A DNA stretch of 64,000 nt from Allokutzneria multivorans (GTDB lineage: Bacteria; Actinomycetota; Actinomycetes; Mycobacteriales; Pseudonocardiaceae): the NCBI RefSeq assembly GCF_039537405.1, contig NZ_BAABAL010000013.1, forward strand, positions 1-64,000, given 5' to 3'. Below the pieces are notes generated by a model that was given only the letters and a program-made list of their open reading frames with translations, ran no database searches and was not told the DNA's origin. This document shows positions 1-8,178 of this stretch, one piece after another; positions within the stretch are counted from its first letter, which is position 1; every line of letters starts with the position of its first letter. The translations under genes were made by a program, and so were the position numbers.

Positions 1-57
1 GATCCGGAGCAGAAGCCTCGGCGCAACATCCGGGTCGACCCACGACTCAGGAGATAG
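1..57 (+). CDS. DUF222/HNH endonuclease, C-terminal fragment cut by window edge
   Basis: The first 57 bases read in frame as an 18-residue tail (DPEQKPRRNIRVDPRLRR) ending in TAG. It closely matches the tail of the complete DUF222/HNH endonuclease encoded at 20114..21334 on the other strand, which ends DPDQKPLRNIRVELDL plus four residues. I therefore read it as the end of a paralogous 13E12-type HNH endonuclease whose body lies outside the window. It is too short for any domain to be seen, so the call rests only on this match. The conserved DP(E/D)QKP-RNIRV stretch follows the HNH domain in the complete paralogue. Confidence 0.7.
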   Translation, partial: DPEQKPRRNIRVDPRLRR

Positions 58-145
58 ACGCACGGCGTGCGCGCAGCACTACGGCGGAGCGGGACTGGAA
101 AGCAAGGGGCACAAGGGAACGGAGGCTCCCCCTGGCGTCCTTCCC

Positions 146-178
146 GGCATGCGCGAGGGGCCGCAGGTCAAGTCGGAC
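146..178 (+). repeat. 33-bp repeat near HNH genes
   Basis: About 28 of 33 bases match a stretch at 21581..21613, beside the second HNH endonuclease gene. The shared core is GGCAYGCGCRAGGGGCC followed by CAGGTCAAG. It lies in the 58..295 intergenic stretch, which otherwise holds only the palindrome and ribosome site of the next gene. It may be a conserved flank of 13E12-like repeats. Confidence 0.5.
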
Positions 179-264
179 CCGCACTGGAACGGTCGCCTAC
201 GTTAAACGGATCCCAAGTCGGCGCGACATGCGTAGACCACTCATGTTCCCGGAGCTAGCATCCC

Positions 265-280
265 TCCACAAAATTGTGGA
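265..280. promoter_or_regulatory. Palindrome TCCACAA-AA-TTGTGGA upstream of secreted hydrolase
   Basis: Two perfect 7-bp arms are separated by AA, directly 5' of the GAGGGAGA ribosome site of the hydrolase at 296. The position suggests an operator or a leader hairpin. No cognate regulator is adjacent. Confidence 0.4.
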
Positions 281-295
281 CGAGGGAGAACCGGC

Positions 296-1681
296 GTGCG
301 CAGAAAGCAAGCGGCAGTACTGCTCGTCACCGCACTGTCCTTGGCAATGGCCACGCCAGCGAGCGCGAGCCCGGCCAAACCGACTCCCGCGTCCTGTCCT
401 GCGGGCGTGCAAGCCAAGTGCTACACGGGCCAGGACTCCAACGGCGCCTACTACGCGATCGCGGTGCCGGAGAAGTGGAACGGGTCGCTCGTGGTGCACG
501 CGCACGGCGGACCGGACCTCACCGAAACTTCCGACCCTGCCAGGAGCGTCGAAGACCTCGGGCGGTGGGCGGTGATGGTGCGCGAAGGCTACGCGTGGGC
601 GGGGTCGTCCTATCGGCGCGGTGGGTACGGGACGCGGATGGGAGCGGAGGACACGGAGAACGTGCGGCGGCTCTTCGTCGAAGCGTTCGGGCGTCCTCAG
701 AAGACGTTCCTGCACGGGCAGTCGTGGGGCGGGGACGTGGCGGCGAAGGTCGCGGAGATGTACAGGGGCTACGACGGCATGCTCCTCACCAACGGGGTGC
801 TGGCCGGGGGCTCGCGCGGGTACGACTACCGGGTGGACCTGCGCGTGGTCTACCAGTACTACTGCGGCAACCACCCGCGTCCGAGCGAGCCTCAATATCC
901 CCTGTGGATGGGGCTGCGCAAGGATTCCACGCTCACCTCGGCGGGACTGGGCGCGCGGGTGCAGGAGTGCACGGGCATCGAGTCGAAGCCGGGCGAGCGG
1001 ACGGCGCTGCAACAGCGCAACCTCAGCGACATCCTGGCGGTGACGCGGCTCCCGGAACGCACGCTGGAATCGCACCTGCGCTTCTCCACCTTCACCTTCC
1101 GGGACATCGTGCACAAGCGGCTCGGCGGGCGGAACCCCTTCGACAACAGGACGATCCGCTACACGGGATCGCACGACGACGCGGCGCTCAACGCGGGGGT
1201 TCAACGGTTCTCCGCAGACCCGGCGGCGGTACGGGACCTGTCCTTCGACAGCGACCCGACGGGCGCGACGACGATCCCGACGCTGACGATGCACGCGATC
1301 GACGACCCGACGGCCTTCGTCGAGCACGAGAGCGCGTACCGGGCGAGCCGGGAAGGCGCGGGCACGGCGGGCAAGCTGGTGCAGACCTTCACCAGGGAGA
1401 GCGAGCACAGCGGCCTCAGCAACTCCGAGTACGCCACGGCGATCTCCGAGCTGGCGAAGTGGGCCGGCACCGGCCGCGCACCGGCACCGACCGCGATCTC
1501 CAACGCCTGCAAGGGGTTCGACGCCACCTACGGAACCGGGTGCTTCTTCGACCCCGCGTACAAGCCCGGCGACTACGCGTCGAAGGTCTACGCGCGCCCC
1601 GGCGGCAAGCACTGGCCCGCGATGTCGGCGACCCGGGAGCGGGTGCTGCGCCTCGTACCCGGAATCGGTATCAAGCCCTAG
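296..1681 (+). CDS. Secreted alpha/beta-hydrolase
   Basis: The 461-residue protein has a Sec signal peptide (MRRKQ, hydrophobic core, then ATPASAS, cleavage near residue 25). It has an oxyanion-type HGGP at about 70-73 and a nucleophile elbow HGQSWGG with Ser143, the GxSxGG arrangement of alpha/beta hydrolases. Length and architecture resemble secreted actinomycete hydrolases, but the substrate cannot be told. The GTG start follows a GAGGGAGA ribosome site 6 nt upstream, and earlier in-frame starts lack one. The gene ends 11 nt inside the 3' end of the convergent glycosyltransferase gene. Cysteines at about 34, 42, 189, 233, 407 and 415 suggest extracellular disulphides. Confidence 0.8.
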   Translation: MRRKQAAVLLVTALSLAMATPASASPAKPTPASCPAGVQAKCYTGQDSNGAYYAIAVPEKWNGSLVVHAHGGPDLTETSDPARSVEDLGRWAVMVREGYAWAGSSYRRGGYGTRMGAEDTENVRRLFVEAFGRPQKTFLHGQSWGGDVAAKVAEMYRGYDGMLLTNGVLAGGSRGYDYRVDLRVVYQYYCGNHPRPSEPQYPLWMGLRKDSTLTSAGLGARVQECTGIESKPGERTALQQRNLSDILAVTRLPERTLESHLRFSTFTFRDIVHKRLGGRNPFDNRTIRYTGSHDDAALNAGVQRFSADPAAVRDLSFDSDPTGATTIPTLTMHAIDDPTAFVEHESAYRASREGAGTAGKLVQTFTRESEHSGLSNSEYATAISELAKWAGTGRAPAPTAISNACKGFDATYGTGCFFDPAYKPGDYASKVYARPGGKHWPAMSATRERVLRLVPGIGIKP

Positions 1682-2660
1682 CGCCGACACCCCGTTTGGC
1701 CGCGAACTCCATCATCGCGGCCATCGGGTGCGTGGCCCTCGCCGCCGAACCCGGGCGCGCGAGGGCCACATCGACGGCCTTGAGCAACGCCTCGCGAGTC
1801 ACCTCGCGGGTGTGGCGCTCCTCGATCCAGGCCCGCGACGCCGCACGCACGCGCTCGTCCGGCGCGCCGAGCACCCTGACGATCTCCTCGACCAACAGCA
1901 GCGGTCGGGCGTCGGGCACCTCGAAGGTCCCCGGGGCGGTGAACAGCTCGGCGCCGCCACCGGCCGGGTAGCCGACGACATGACAGCCGCTCGCCAGCGC
2001 CTCGGCGACCGGCAAACCGAAGCTCTCGTGGTCGCCGAGCGCGACGAACACCGACGTCTCGCCGAGCACGCGGGCAACCTCGTGTTCGGTCGCCCCGGTC
2101 AGCTCGCGGACGGAAACCCTGGAATCCGCGCCCAGCAAGCGCTTCAGCAGCGCGTACTCCTGCGGGCGCTTGCGGGGCATGACCGCGACCGTCCACTCAC
2201 GACGGTCGCCGGGGCGGAACAGCGCGGTGTCGACCGAGTTCGGCACCAGCTCGACCGGCAGCGACGGGACGAGCCTGCTCAGCACCGCCGCGCTCTCCCC
2301 CGACACCGCCCACACCGACGGCGCCGGGTCCCAGCCCGGGTACTCCGCGTCGGAGTCCCAGGTGGCGAACATGTGGAAGTGGTTCTGGTTGAAGATCACC
2401 TTCCGAGCGCCCGGCGCGGGCTCGGCACCGGGCTTGATGCCGACCTCCGGCAGCACGAGCAGGTCGTCGGCGGACACCTCGATCTCGGTGCCGCTGAGCA
2501 TCGGTCCGGCGCAGTCGAAGAACGGGAACCGGTAGCCAGGGGTCGGGCACCACAGCACCGCGTCGTGGCCCGCCTCGACCAGCAACTCCACATGCCGTGC
2601 CAGCACCCGCACGCCCCCGACCGGGACCGGGACCTCCGGTGCCGCGTAGATGATCGTCAT
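1671..2660 (-). CDS. Glycosyltransferase, GT-B fold group 1
   Basis: The 329-residue protein begins MTIIYAAPEVPVPVGGVRVL, where the GG-R loop is typical of GT4-like enzymes. The C-terminal half carries the nucleotide-sugar site: FVALGDHESFGLPVAEALASG followed by CHVVGYPAGGGAEL, the E-x7-E type motif of GT4. The annotated start is the internal ATG at 2660, because the upstream 16 codons lack similarity and a ribosome site. It probably shares a transcript with the ROK gene 69 nt upstream. Acceptor and donor are unknown. The carboxy-terminus overlaps the convergent hydrolase by 11 nt. Confidence 0.8.
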   Translation of the reverse strand: MTIIYAAPEVPVPVGGVRVLARHVELLVEAGHDAVLWCPTPGYRFPFFDCAGPMLSGTEIEVSADDLLVLPEVGIKPGAEPAPGARKVIFNQNHFHMFATWDSDAEYPGWDPAPSVWAVSGESAAVLSRLVPSLPVELVPNSVDTALFRPGDRREWTVAVMPRKRPQEYALLKRLLGADSRVSVRELTGATEHEVARVLGETSVFVALGDHESFGLPVAEALASGCHVVGYPAGGGAELFTAPGTFEVPDARPLLLVEEIVRVLGAPDERVRAASRAWIEERHTREVTREALLKAVDVALARPGSAARATHPMAAMMEFAAKRGVGARA

Positions 2661-2729
2661 TGATCGATCATGCCCGCATCCCGCCGGTGACGTGGGACGC
2701 GCGATCACTGAGCAGGCAGCGGATGGACG

Positions 2730-3884
2730 TCACCTGACGCCTCCGGCGCGCTGGCGCAGCGCTTCGTCGGCCGCGTTGAGCGCCAACCGGACCGCGCCCA
2801 GTGCCACGGCTTCCTGACCAACAGCGGATGCGGCCAGCTCGGGCGTGCGGAGGCAGGCGGTGTCCATGTGCCGCTTGATCCTCGGCAGCAGCAGGTCGGC
2901 AGCGTAGGTCAGGCCACCGCCGACGACGATCAGCTCCGGGTCGATGGTCAGCGTCATCGCGGCGGCGTGCTGCGCGAGCACCTCGCAGAAGTCGTCGACG
3001 ATCCGCACCGCGCCGGGCTCCCCCGTGCGCGCGTCGGCGATGATCTGTTCGGTGACCTGGTGGTCGCGGTCGGCAACGGACTCCTGCGTGGCGGGGCCGA
3101 GCAGCTTTTCCCTGCGCAGCTCCCACTTCTTCGGGTCCAGCAGGCCGATCTCCCCCGCCGCGCCGCCGAAGCCCCGGTGCACGCGCCCGCCGAGGATCAG
3201 CCCGGCGCCCATCCGACGACCGACCAGCAGGTAGATCAGGTCCTCGACGTCCTTCGCGACGCCGTGCCAGCGCTCGGCCACCGCGGCGGCGTTCGCGTCG
3301 TTGTCCACCAGAACCTTGCAGGAGAAGGACTTCTCCAGCCTCCGCGCGATCTGGACGCCGTTCCAGCCCGGGAGCACCGTCGACAGGGTCACCGTGCCGT
3401 CGGGCGCGACGATGCCGGGAACGCTGACCCCGGCGGCCATCAACAACGAGCGGTCGACCTTGCCACGGCTCAAGCACTTCGTGGCCACCGAGCGCACGAC
3501 GGCGATGCGCGGATCGGCCTCCAGCTGCGGATCAACCTGTGCCTCGTGGGTGTGCACCTGCTCGCCGTTGAGGTCCGCGAGCACACCGATCACCCGGTGC
3601 GCGCCGACGTCGAAACCGAGCACGTAGCCGCTGTCCGCGCGGAAGTGGTAGCGGCGCGCGGGCCGCCCGACCCGCCGCCCGGCGGCCGCGGCCAGCTCGG
3701 CGGCCCAGCCCTGCGCGATCAGGTCCTCCATCGCGGCCTCGACGGTCGGCCGGGACAGCCCGGTGCTCGCGGAGAGCTCGGCCAGGGTCGCCGGACTCGC
3801 AGAGCGCAGAGCGGACAGCACGGCGACGGAGTTGATCACTCGCAGCAGCGAGGGGCTGCCGCTCACCCGGGAATCCTTGACCAC
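2730..3884 (-). CDS. ROK-family transcriptional repressor
   Basis: The 384-residue protein has an N-terminal winged helix-turn-helix (about 10-75; TLAELSASTGLSRPTVEAAM) and a C-terminal ROK/sugar-kinase-like domain. The latter has the phosphate-type motif GFDVGAHRVIGVLADLNG near 110-130 and VDNDANAAAVAE near 195. The usual ROK zinc cluster CxCG is not evident, so metal binding may be lost. ROK repressors normally sense a sugar or sugar phosphate and control a neighbouring sugar operon. Here the gene diverges from the ABC/PhoD operon starting at 3963, and a 19-bp palindrome lies between them. Autoregulation and control of that operon are inferred. Confidence 0.88.
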   Translation of the reverse strand: MVKDSRVSGSPSLLRVINSVAVLSALRSASPATLAELSASTGLSRPTVEAAMEDLIAQGWAAELAAAAGRRVGRPARRYHFRADSGYVLGFDVGAHRVIGVLADLNGEQVHTHEAQVDPQLEADPRIAVVRSVATKCLSRGKVDRSLLMAAGVSVPGIVAPDGTVTLSTVLPGWNGVQIARRLEKSFSCKVLVDNDANAAAVAERWHGVAKDVEDLIYLLVGRRMGAGLILGGRVHRGFGGAAGEIGLLDPKKWELRREKLLGPATQESVADRDHQVTEQIIADARTGEPGAVRIVDDFCEVLAQHAAAMTLTIDPELIVVGGGLTYAADLLLPRIKRHMDTACLRTPELAASAVGQEAVALGAVRLALNAADEALRQRAGGVR

Positions 3885-3918
3885 CGCACGAGCTCAATGG
3901 TAGACCATGGCCGATTAT

Positions 3919-3937
3919 TTAAAGGAAGTTCCATTAA
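3919..3937. promoter_or_regulatory. Likely ROK operator, TTAA-a-GGAAgTTCC-a-TTAA
   Basis: This palindrome has arms TTAA and GGAA mirrored by TTCC and TTAA, with one central base and one mismatch per side. It sits in the only AT-rich stretch between the divergent ROK and Gfo/Idh starts. AT-flanked palindromes of this size are usual ROK sites. A second short palindrome, TGGTAGACCA, lies at 3898..3907. Confidence 0.65.
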
Positions 3938-3962
3938 TAACCCCAGCGGAGGTGATCATCGC

Positions 3963-5213
3963 GTGGTGACCGTCGCGATCGTCGGCGCGGGCAGCCGGGG
4001 CTCCCAGTACGCGGCCCGCTCTGCCGCCACCGGCAAGGCACGCGTCGTCGCGATCGCCGAACCCCGGGTCGACGCCCGGAAAACACTGGCGGACGAGCAC
4101 CAGGTGCCCGCAGAGAACCTCTTCGAGGACTGGCGGGAGTTGGCCGAGCGGCCCCGGCTCGCGGACGTCGCCGTGATCGCCACCCAGGACCAGGAGCACA
4201 TGGAGCCCGCCATCGAGCTGGCCCGGCGCGGCTACCACCTGCTGCTGGAAAAGCCGATGGCCACGACCGAGCAGGCGTGCGAAGCCATCGTGCGAGCCGC
4301 CGAGGCCGCCGGGGTGATGCTCGCGGTCTGCCACGTGCTGCGCTACACGCCGTACACGCGGGCGATGAAGTCGATCGTCGACAGTGGACGGATCGGCGAC
4401 GTCGTCAGCGTCGAGCACCTCGAACCCGTCGGCTGGTGGCACCACGCGCACTCCTACGTGCGCGGGAACTGGCGGCGCGAGGACGAGTCGACGTTCATGC
4501 TGATGGCGAAGTCCTGCCACGACCTGGACTGGCTCGCGCACATCGTCGGCCGCCCGGCCGTGCGGGTCTCCTCCTTCGGCGGGCTCTTCGAGTTCCGGCC
4601 CGAGCGCAAGCCGCACGGTGCGGCGGATCGCTGCCTCGACTGCGTTGTCGAGCCGGACTGCCCGTACTCCGCTCCCCGGATCTACCTGCCGTTCCTCAAG
4701 GAGCCGGACCGCGTGTGGCCGCTGTCGGTCATCACGCCGGACCGCACCGAGGAAGGCGTACTGAAAGCTTTGCGGGACGGGCCATACGGGCGCTGCGTGT
4801 ACTCGTGCGACAACGACGTCGTCGATCATCAAGTGGTCGACATCGAGTACACCGGCGGCGTCACGGCATCGTTCACCATGACCGCGTTCGCGCCCGTGAG
4901 CCACCGCAAGACACGCGTCTTCGGCACGCGGGGATCGCTCGACGGGGACGGGGAAACCATCACCGTGCACGACTTCCTCACCGGCCCGGAGGTCATCACG
5001 CCGACGTACTCCGGTGGCGCGACCGCCGATGACGGGCACGGCGGCGGCGATCAGGGGCTCGTCGACGCTTTCATCGACGCGGTGCACACCGGAGACGCGA
5101 GCCTGATCTTGACCAACGGCAGGGACAGCCTGGAATCGCACCGGCTGGTGTGGGCCGCCGAGCAGGCGCGCCGAACCGGCACCGTCGTCAACCTGAAGGG
5201 AGCCCCACGGTGA
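3963..5213 (+). CDS. Gfo/Idh/MocA-family oxidoreductase
   Basis: The 416-residue protein starts at GTG 3963, 9 nt after a GGAGG site. The N-terminal Rossmann motif is VTVAIVGAGSRGSQYA (GxGxxG), and the family signature EKPMATTEQAC lies near 98-108, giving the catalytic EKP lysine. The C-terminal sheet domain has CLDCVVEPDC and CVYSC, cysteine pairs that could bind a metal or structural zinc and are not universal in the family. Enzymes of this class oxidise or reduce a sugar, inositol or sugar-acid hydroxyl with NAD(P). It is the first gene of the operon, and its TGA overlaps the GTG of the solute-binding gene (GTGA). Confidence 0.88.
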   Translation: MVTVAIVGAGSRGSQYAARSAATGKARVVAIAEPRVDARKTLADEHQVPAENLFEDWRELAERPRLADVAVIATQDQEHMEPAIELARRGYHLLLEKPMATTEQACEAIVRAAEAAGVMLAVCHVLRYTPYTRAMKSIVDSGRIGDVVSVEHLEPVGWWHHAHSYVRGNWRREDESTFMLMAKSCHDLDWLAHIVGRPAVRVSSFGGLFEFRPERKPHGAADRCLDCVVEPDCPYSAPRIYLPFLKEPDRVWPLSVITPDRTEEGVLKALRDGPYGRCVYSCDNDVVDHQVVDIEYTGGVTASFTMTAFAPVSHRKTRVFGTRGSLDGDGETITVHDFLTGPEVITPTYSGGATADDGHGGGDQGLVDAFIDAVHTGDASLILTNGRDSLESHRLVWAAEQARRTGTVVNLKGAPR

Positions 5214-6466
5214 AAAGGGCGTTAGCGCTGGGAATCGCGGCACTCGTGCTCGCAGGCTGCGGGACCTCGACACCGGAGGCCGACGGGCGCGGCCCGATCA
5301 CCTTCGCCACGATCAAGGACGGCACGGGCACGGTCCCGAAGCTCGTGGCAGCCTGGAACGCCAAGCATCCCGATCAGACAGTACGGATCGTCGACCTGCC
5401 GGAGGCGGCGGACGGCCAGCGCCAGCAGCTGATCCAGCAGGCGCAGACCAAGTCCGACACCTACGACGTGATCACCATCGACCTGCCGTGGAACGCGGAG
5501 TTCGCCGCGCGCCGGTGGATCACCGAGCTTCCCCGCGATCAGTTCGACGTGGACGGTTTCTTCGCGGCGCCGCTGAAGGGGTCGGAGTACCGGGGCAAGC
5601 TGTTCAGCATCCCGCACTTCACCGGCGCCGGGATGCTCTACTACCGCTCGGATCTGCTCGCCAAGGCCGGAGTCACCCCGCCGAAGACCTGGGCCGAGAT
5701 GAAGGCAGCGTGCGCGAAGGTGCTCGCTCTGCCTGAAGCCGCAGGCGCTTCGTGCTACGCCGGGCAGTTCGACAAGTACGAGGGCCTCACGGTCAACTTC
5801 TCCGAAGCCGTGTCGTCGGCGGGCGGCGAGGTCACCGACGACGCGGGCAAGCCGAAGCTGGACACGCCCGCAGCCAAGACCGGGCTCGACTTCCTCACAA
5901 CGGGTTTCCGGGACGGCTCCGTGCCGTCGGACGCGATCACCTACAAGGAGGAGGAAGGCCGCCGGGCTTTCCAACAGGGCAAGGTGATCTTCCACCGAAA
6001 CTGGGCCTACATCCACGCGCTGATGAACGCCACCGACGGTTCTTCTGCCGTGCAGGGGAAGTTCGGCGTGACGGTGATCCCCGGCGCATCCGGCCCCGGA
6101 GTGTCCACTTTGGGCGGTAACAACCTCGCGGTGTCCGCGTTCTCCAAGAAGCAGGACACCGCGAGGGAGTTCATCAAGTATCTGACCAATGTGGACACTC
6201 AGCGCGAGCACGCCAAGGGCTCCGCCTACCCGATGACGCGGACCGCGATCTACCAGGACCCGGAGCTGCGCGCGAAGTACCCGTACCTTCCCGTGCTCCA
6301 CGACGCGATCACCAGCGCTCGCCCTCGGCCGACCTTGGTCCGCTACGGCGACGCGTCCTCGGCGATCCAGGAGCAGGTGTACGCGGTGCTCGGCGGCACG
6401 ACGACCGCCGAGCAGGCGCTCTCCACGTTGCAGCAGCAGCTGACCGAGTTCGCCCAGGGGTCCTGA
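5210..6466 (+). CDS. ABC transporter sugar-type solute-binding lipoprotein
   Basis: The 418-residue protein has a lipoprotein signal ending LVLAGC, with Cys18 as the lipidated residue. The mature part has the family 1 solute-binding layout: hinge region SAYPMTRT and interior YYRSDLLAKAGVTPPKTW. The family delivers carbohydrates to a two-permease importer, which is encoded by the next two genes. The start is the GTG within GTGA at 5210, coupled to the dehydrogenase stop. The ligand is unknown; the phosphatase in the same operon suggests a phosphorylated or phosphate-linked sugar or polyol. Confidence 0.9.
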   Translation: MKRALALGIAALVLAGCGTSTPEADGRGPITFATIKDGTGTVPKLVAAWNAKHPDQTVRIVDLPEAADGQRQQLIQQAQTKSDTYDVITIDLPWNAEFAARRWITELPRDQFDVDGFFAAPLKGSEYRGKLFSIPHFTGAGMLYYRSDLLAKAGVTPPKTWAEMKAACAKVLALPEAAGASCYAGQFDKYEGLTVNFSEAVSSAGGEVTDDAGKPKLDTPAAKTGLDFLTTGFRDGSVPSDAITYKEEEGRRAFQQGKVIFHRNWAYIHALMNATDGSSAVQGKFGVTVIPGASGPGVSTLGGNNLAVSAFSKKQDTAREFIKYLTNVDTQREHAKGSAYPMTRTAIYQDPELRAKYPYLPVLHDAITSARPRPTLVRYGDASSAIQEQVYAVLGGTTTAEQALSTLQQQLTEFAQGS

Positions 6467-6469
6467 GCC

Positions 6470-7357
6470 GTGCGGGCACGAGCGGGCAGGACGGCCGCGC
6501 TGCTGTTGTCGCCGAGCCTGCTCGTGCTCGGCCTGGTGGTCGGGTATCCCCTGCTGGCCGCGTTCCGGGAGTCCTTGCACCGCAGCGGTGACGAGCTGGA
6601 CGCGGACGGCTTCGTGGTCACCGGCGACCGGTTCGTCGGACTCGACAACTACGCCGACGCGCTCGGTTCGCGGTTCTGGACGGCGTTCGGCAACACGTCC
6701 TTCTTCACCGTGACCACGGTGGCGATCGAGGTGGTGATCGGCACGGCGATGGCCTTGGTGATGCACAGGGTGATCCGCGGCCGTGGCCTGGTCCGCGCGT
6801 CGATCCTGGTTCCGTGGGCGATCCCGACGGCGGTATCGGGGTTGTTGTGGCGCTGGATCTTCCAGTCCGACGGCGTGGCGAACCAGGTGCTGGCGACGAA
6901 TCTGCTGTGGACCTCCGACGGGTGGGCCGCCCGGATCGCGGTGATCATCGCCGACACCTGGAAGACAGCTCCGTTCGTCGGCCTGCTCGTGCTCGCCGGG
7001 CTCCAGCTGATCCCGCACGAGGTGAACGAGGCCGCGCGGTTGGACGGAGCCAGTGCGTGGCAACGGTTCTGGCGCGTCACGCTGCCTCTGGTCAAGCCCG
7101 CGTTGCTGGTCGCTGCGCTGTTCCGGTTGCTGGACGCGCTGCGGATGTTCGACCTGCCGTTCGTGCTCGTCGGTGCGCAGAAGGGCTCGGTGGAGACGCT
7201 GTCCATGCTGGCGTGGAGCGAGGCCAACCAGGTCCGCTACGGGCCCGCCGCCGCGTACTCGGTGATCCTGTTCCTCTACGTCGTGGTCATCGCGTTCGTC
7301 TTCGTTCGGCTGCTCGGAACGGATCTGTTGGGTGACAAGCGAAAGGCGTCGGCATGA
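6470..7357 (+). CDS. ABC sugar transporter permease 1 (MalF/UgpA type)
   Basis: The 295-residue membrane protein has about six hydrophobic segments. The cytoplasmic EAA loop reads EVNEAARLDGASAWQRFWRV near 185-205, where it would dock on the ATPase. It starts at GTG 6470, three bases after the binding-protein stop, and overlaps the next permease by ATGA. As in many actinomycete sugar importers no ATPase gene is in the operon, so a shared MsiK-like ATPase encoded elsewhere is inferred. Confidence 0.92.
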   Translation: MRARAGRTAALLLSPSLLVLGLVVGYPLLAAFRESLHRSGDELDADGFVVTGDRFVGLDNYADALGSRFWTAFGNTSFFTVTTVAIEVVIGTAMALVMHRVIRGRGLVRASILVPWAIPTAVSGLLWRWIFQSDGVANQVLATNLLWTSDGWAARIAVIIADTWKTAPFVGLLVLAGLQLIPHEVNEAARLDGASAWQRFWRVTLPLVKPALLVAALFRLLDALRMFDLPFVLVGAQKGSVETLSMLAWSEANQVRYGPAAAYSVILFLYVVVIAFVFVRLLGTDLLGDKRKASA

Positions 7358-8178
7358 GCGTTGTTCGTCGGCTCGCGCCGCTGCTGGGCGTCGCCGTCAT
7401 CCTCGTGTACTGCCTCGCGCCGTTCTACTGGATGGTGGTGTCGAGCTTCCGCCGCACCAGCGACATCTTCGACCTCTCGGTGCTGCCGTCGCCGTGGTCG
7501 TGGGAGAACTACGCGGCGGTGTTCAGCGGCCAGAACCAGTTCACCCGCGCGCTGCTGAACAGCCTCGTGGTCGCGGGTGTGACGACCGTGGTCACCGTGC
7601 TGCTCGGCACGCTCGCCGGATATGCGTTGGCGCGCTTGGACTTCCGGTTCAAGAACATCGTGCTCGCGGTGGTGATCGCGACCTCGATGTTCCCGGCGAT
7701 CTCCCTGGTCGTGCCGTTGCTGAAGCTGTTCACCGACATCGGGTGGATCGACACCTACCAGGCCATGATCGTGCCGAGCATGTCGTTCGCGCTGCCGCTG
7801 GCCGTGTGGAACCTGACGACGTTCTTCCGCCAGCTCCCGGTCGAGCTGGAGGAAGCTGCCACCGTGGACGGTTGCACGCGCGGGCAGGCCTTCCGCAAGG
7901 TGATCCTGCCGATCGCGCTCCCCGGCGTCTTCACCACGACGATCATCGTTTTCGTTGTGGCGTGGAACGAGTTCGTCATCGCGCTGAGCATGGTGAGCCG
8001 TCCCGAGACGCAGACCGCGACCGTCCGCATCTCCCAGTTCGCCGGGTTCGCGGGCTACGACAGTCCTTTTGGGACGCAGATGGCGGCCGGGGTGGTCGTC
8101 ACCGTCCCGCTCGTGATCGCCGTCCTGCTCTTCCAGCGCTGGATCATCTCCGGCCTCACCTCAGGTGGTGTCAAGTGA
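7354..8178 (+). CDS. ABC sugar transporter permease 2 (MalG/UgpE type)
   Basis: The 274-residue inner-membrane protein starts at the ATG of an ATGA overlap. It has six predicted membrane helices and an EAA loop, VELEEAATVDGCTRGQAFRK, near 160-180. It pairs with the permease immediately upstream. The TGA stop is embedded in the GTGA start of the PhoD-like gene, so transporter and phosphatase are translationally coupled. This supports a joint uptake and processing role. Confidence 0.92.
   Translation: MSVVRRLAPLLGVAVILVYCLAPFYWMVVSSFRRTSDIFDLSVLPSPWSWENYAAVFSGQNQFTRALLNSLVVAGVTTVVTVLLGTLAGYALARLDFRFKNIVLAVVIATSMFPAISLVVPLLKLFTDIGWIDTYQAMIVPSMSFALPLAVWNLTTFFRQLPVELEEAATVDGCTRGQAFRKVILPIALPGVFTTTIIVFVVAWNEFVIALSMVSRPETQTATVRISQFAGFAGYDSPFGTQMAAGVVVTVPLVIAVLLFQRWIISGLTSGGVK

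Noticed and set aside
197..1690. Long minus-strand frame opposite the secreted hydrolase
   Set aside because: The plus-strand frame has a signal peptide, catalytic motif and ribosome site. The antisense frame is Arg/Val-rich without motifs and is a GC-bias shadow.
2868..3962. Plus-strand extension of the Gfo/Idh frame by 365 codons
   Set aside because: It runs antisense to the ROK gene and across the palindromic promoter. A ribosome site and the Rossmann start place the true start at 3963.
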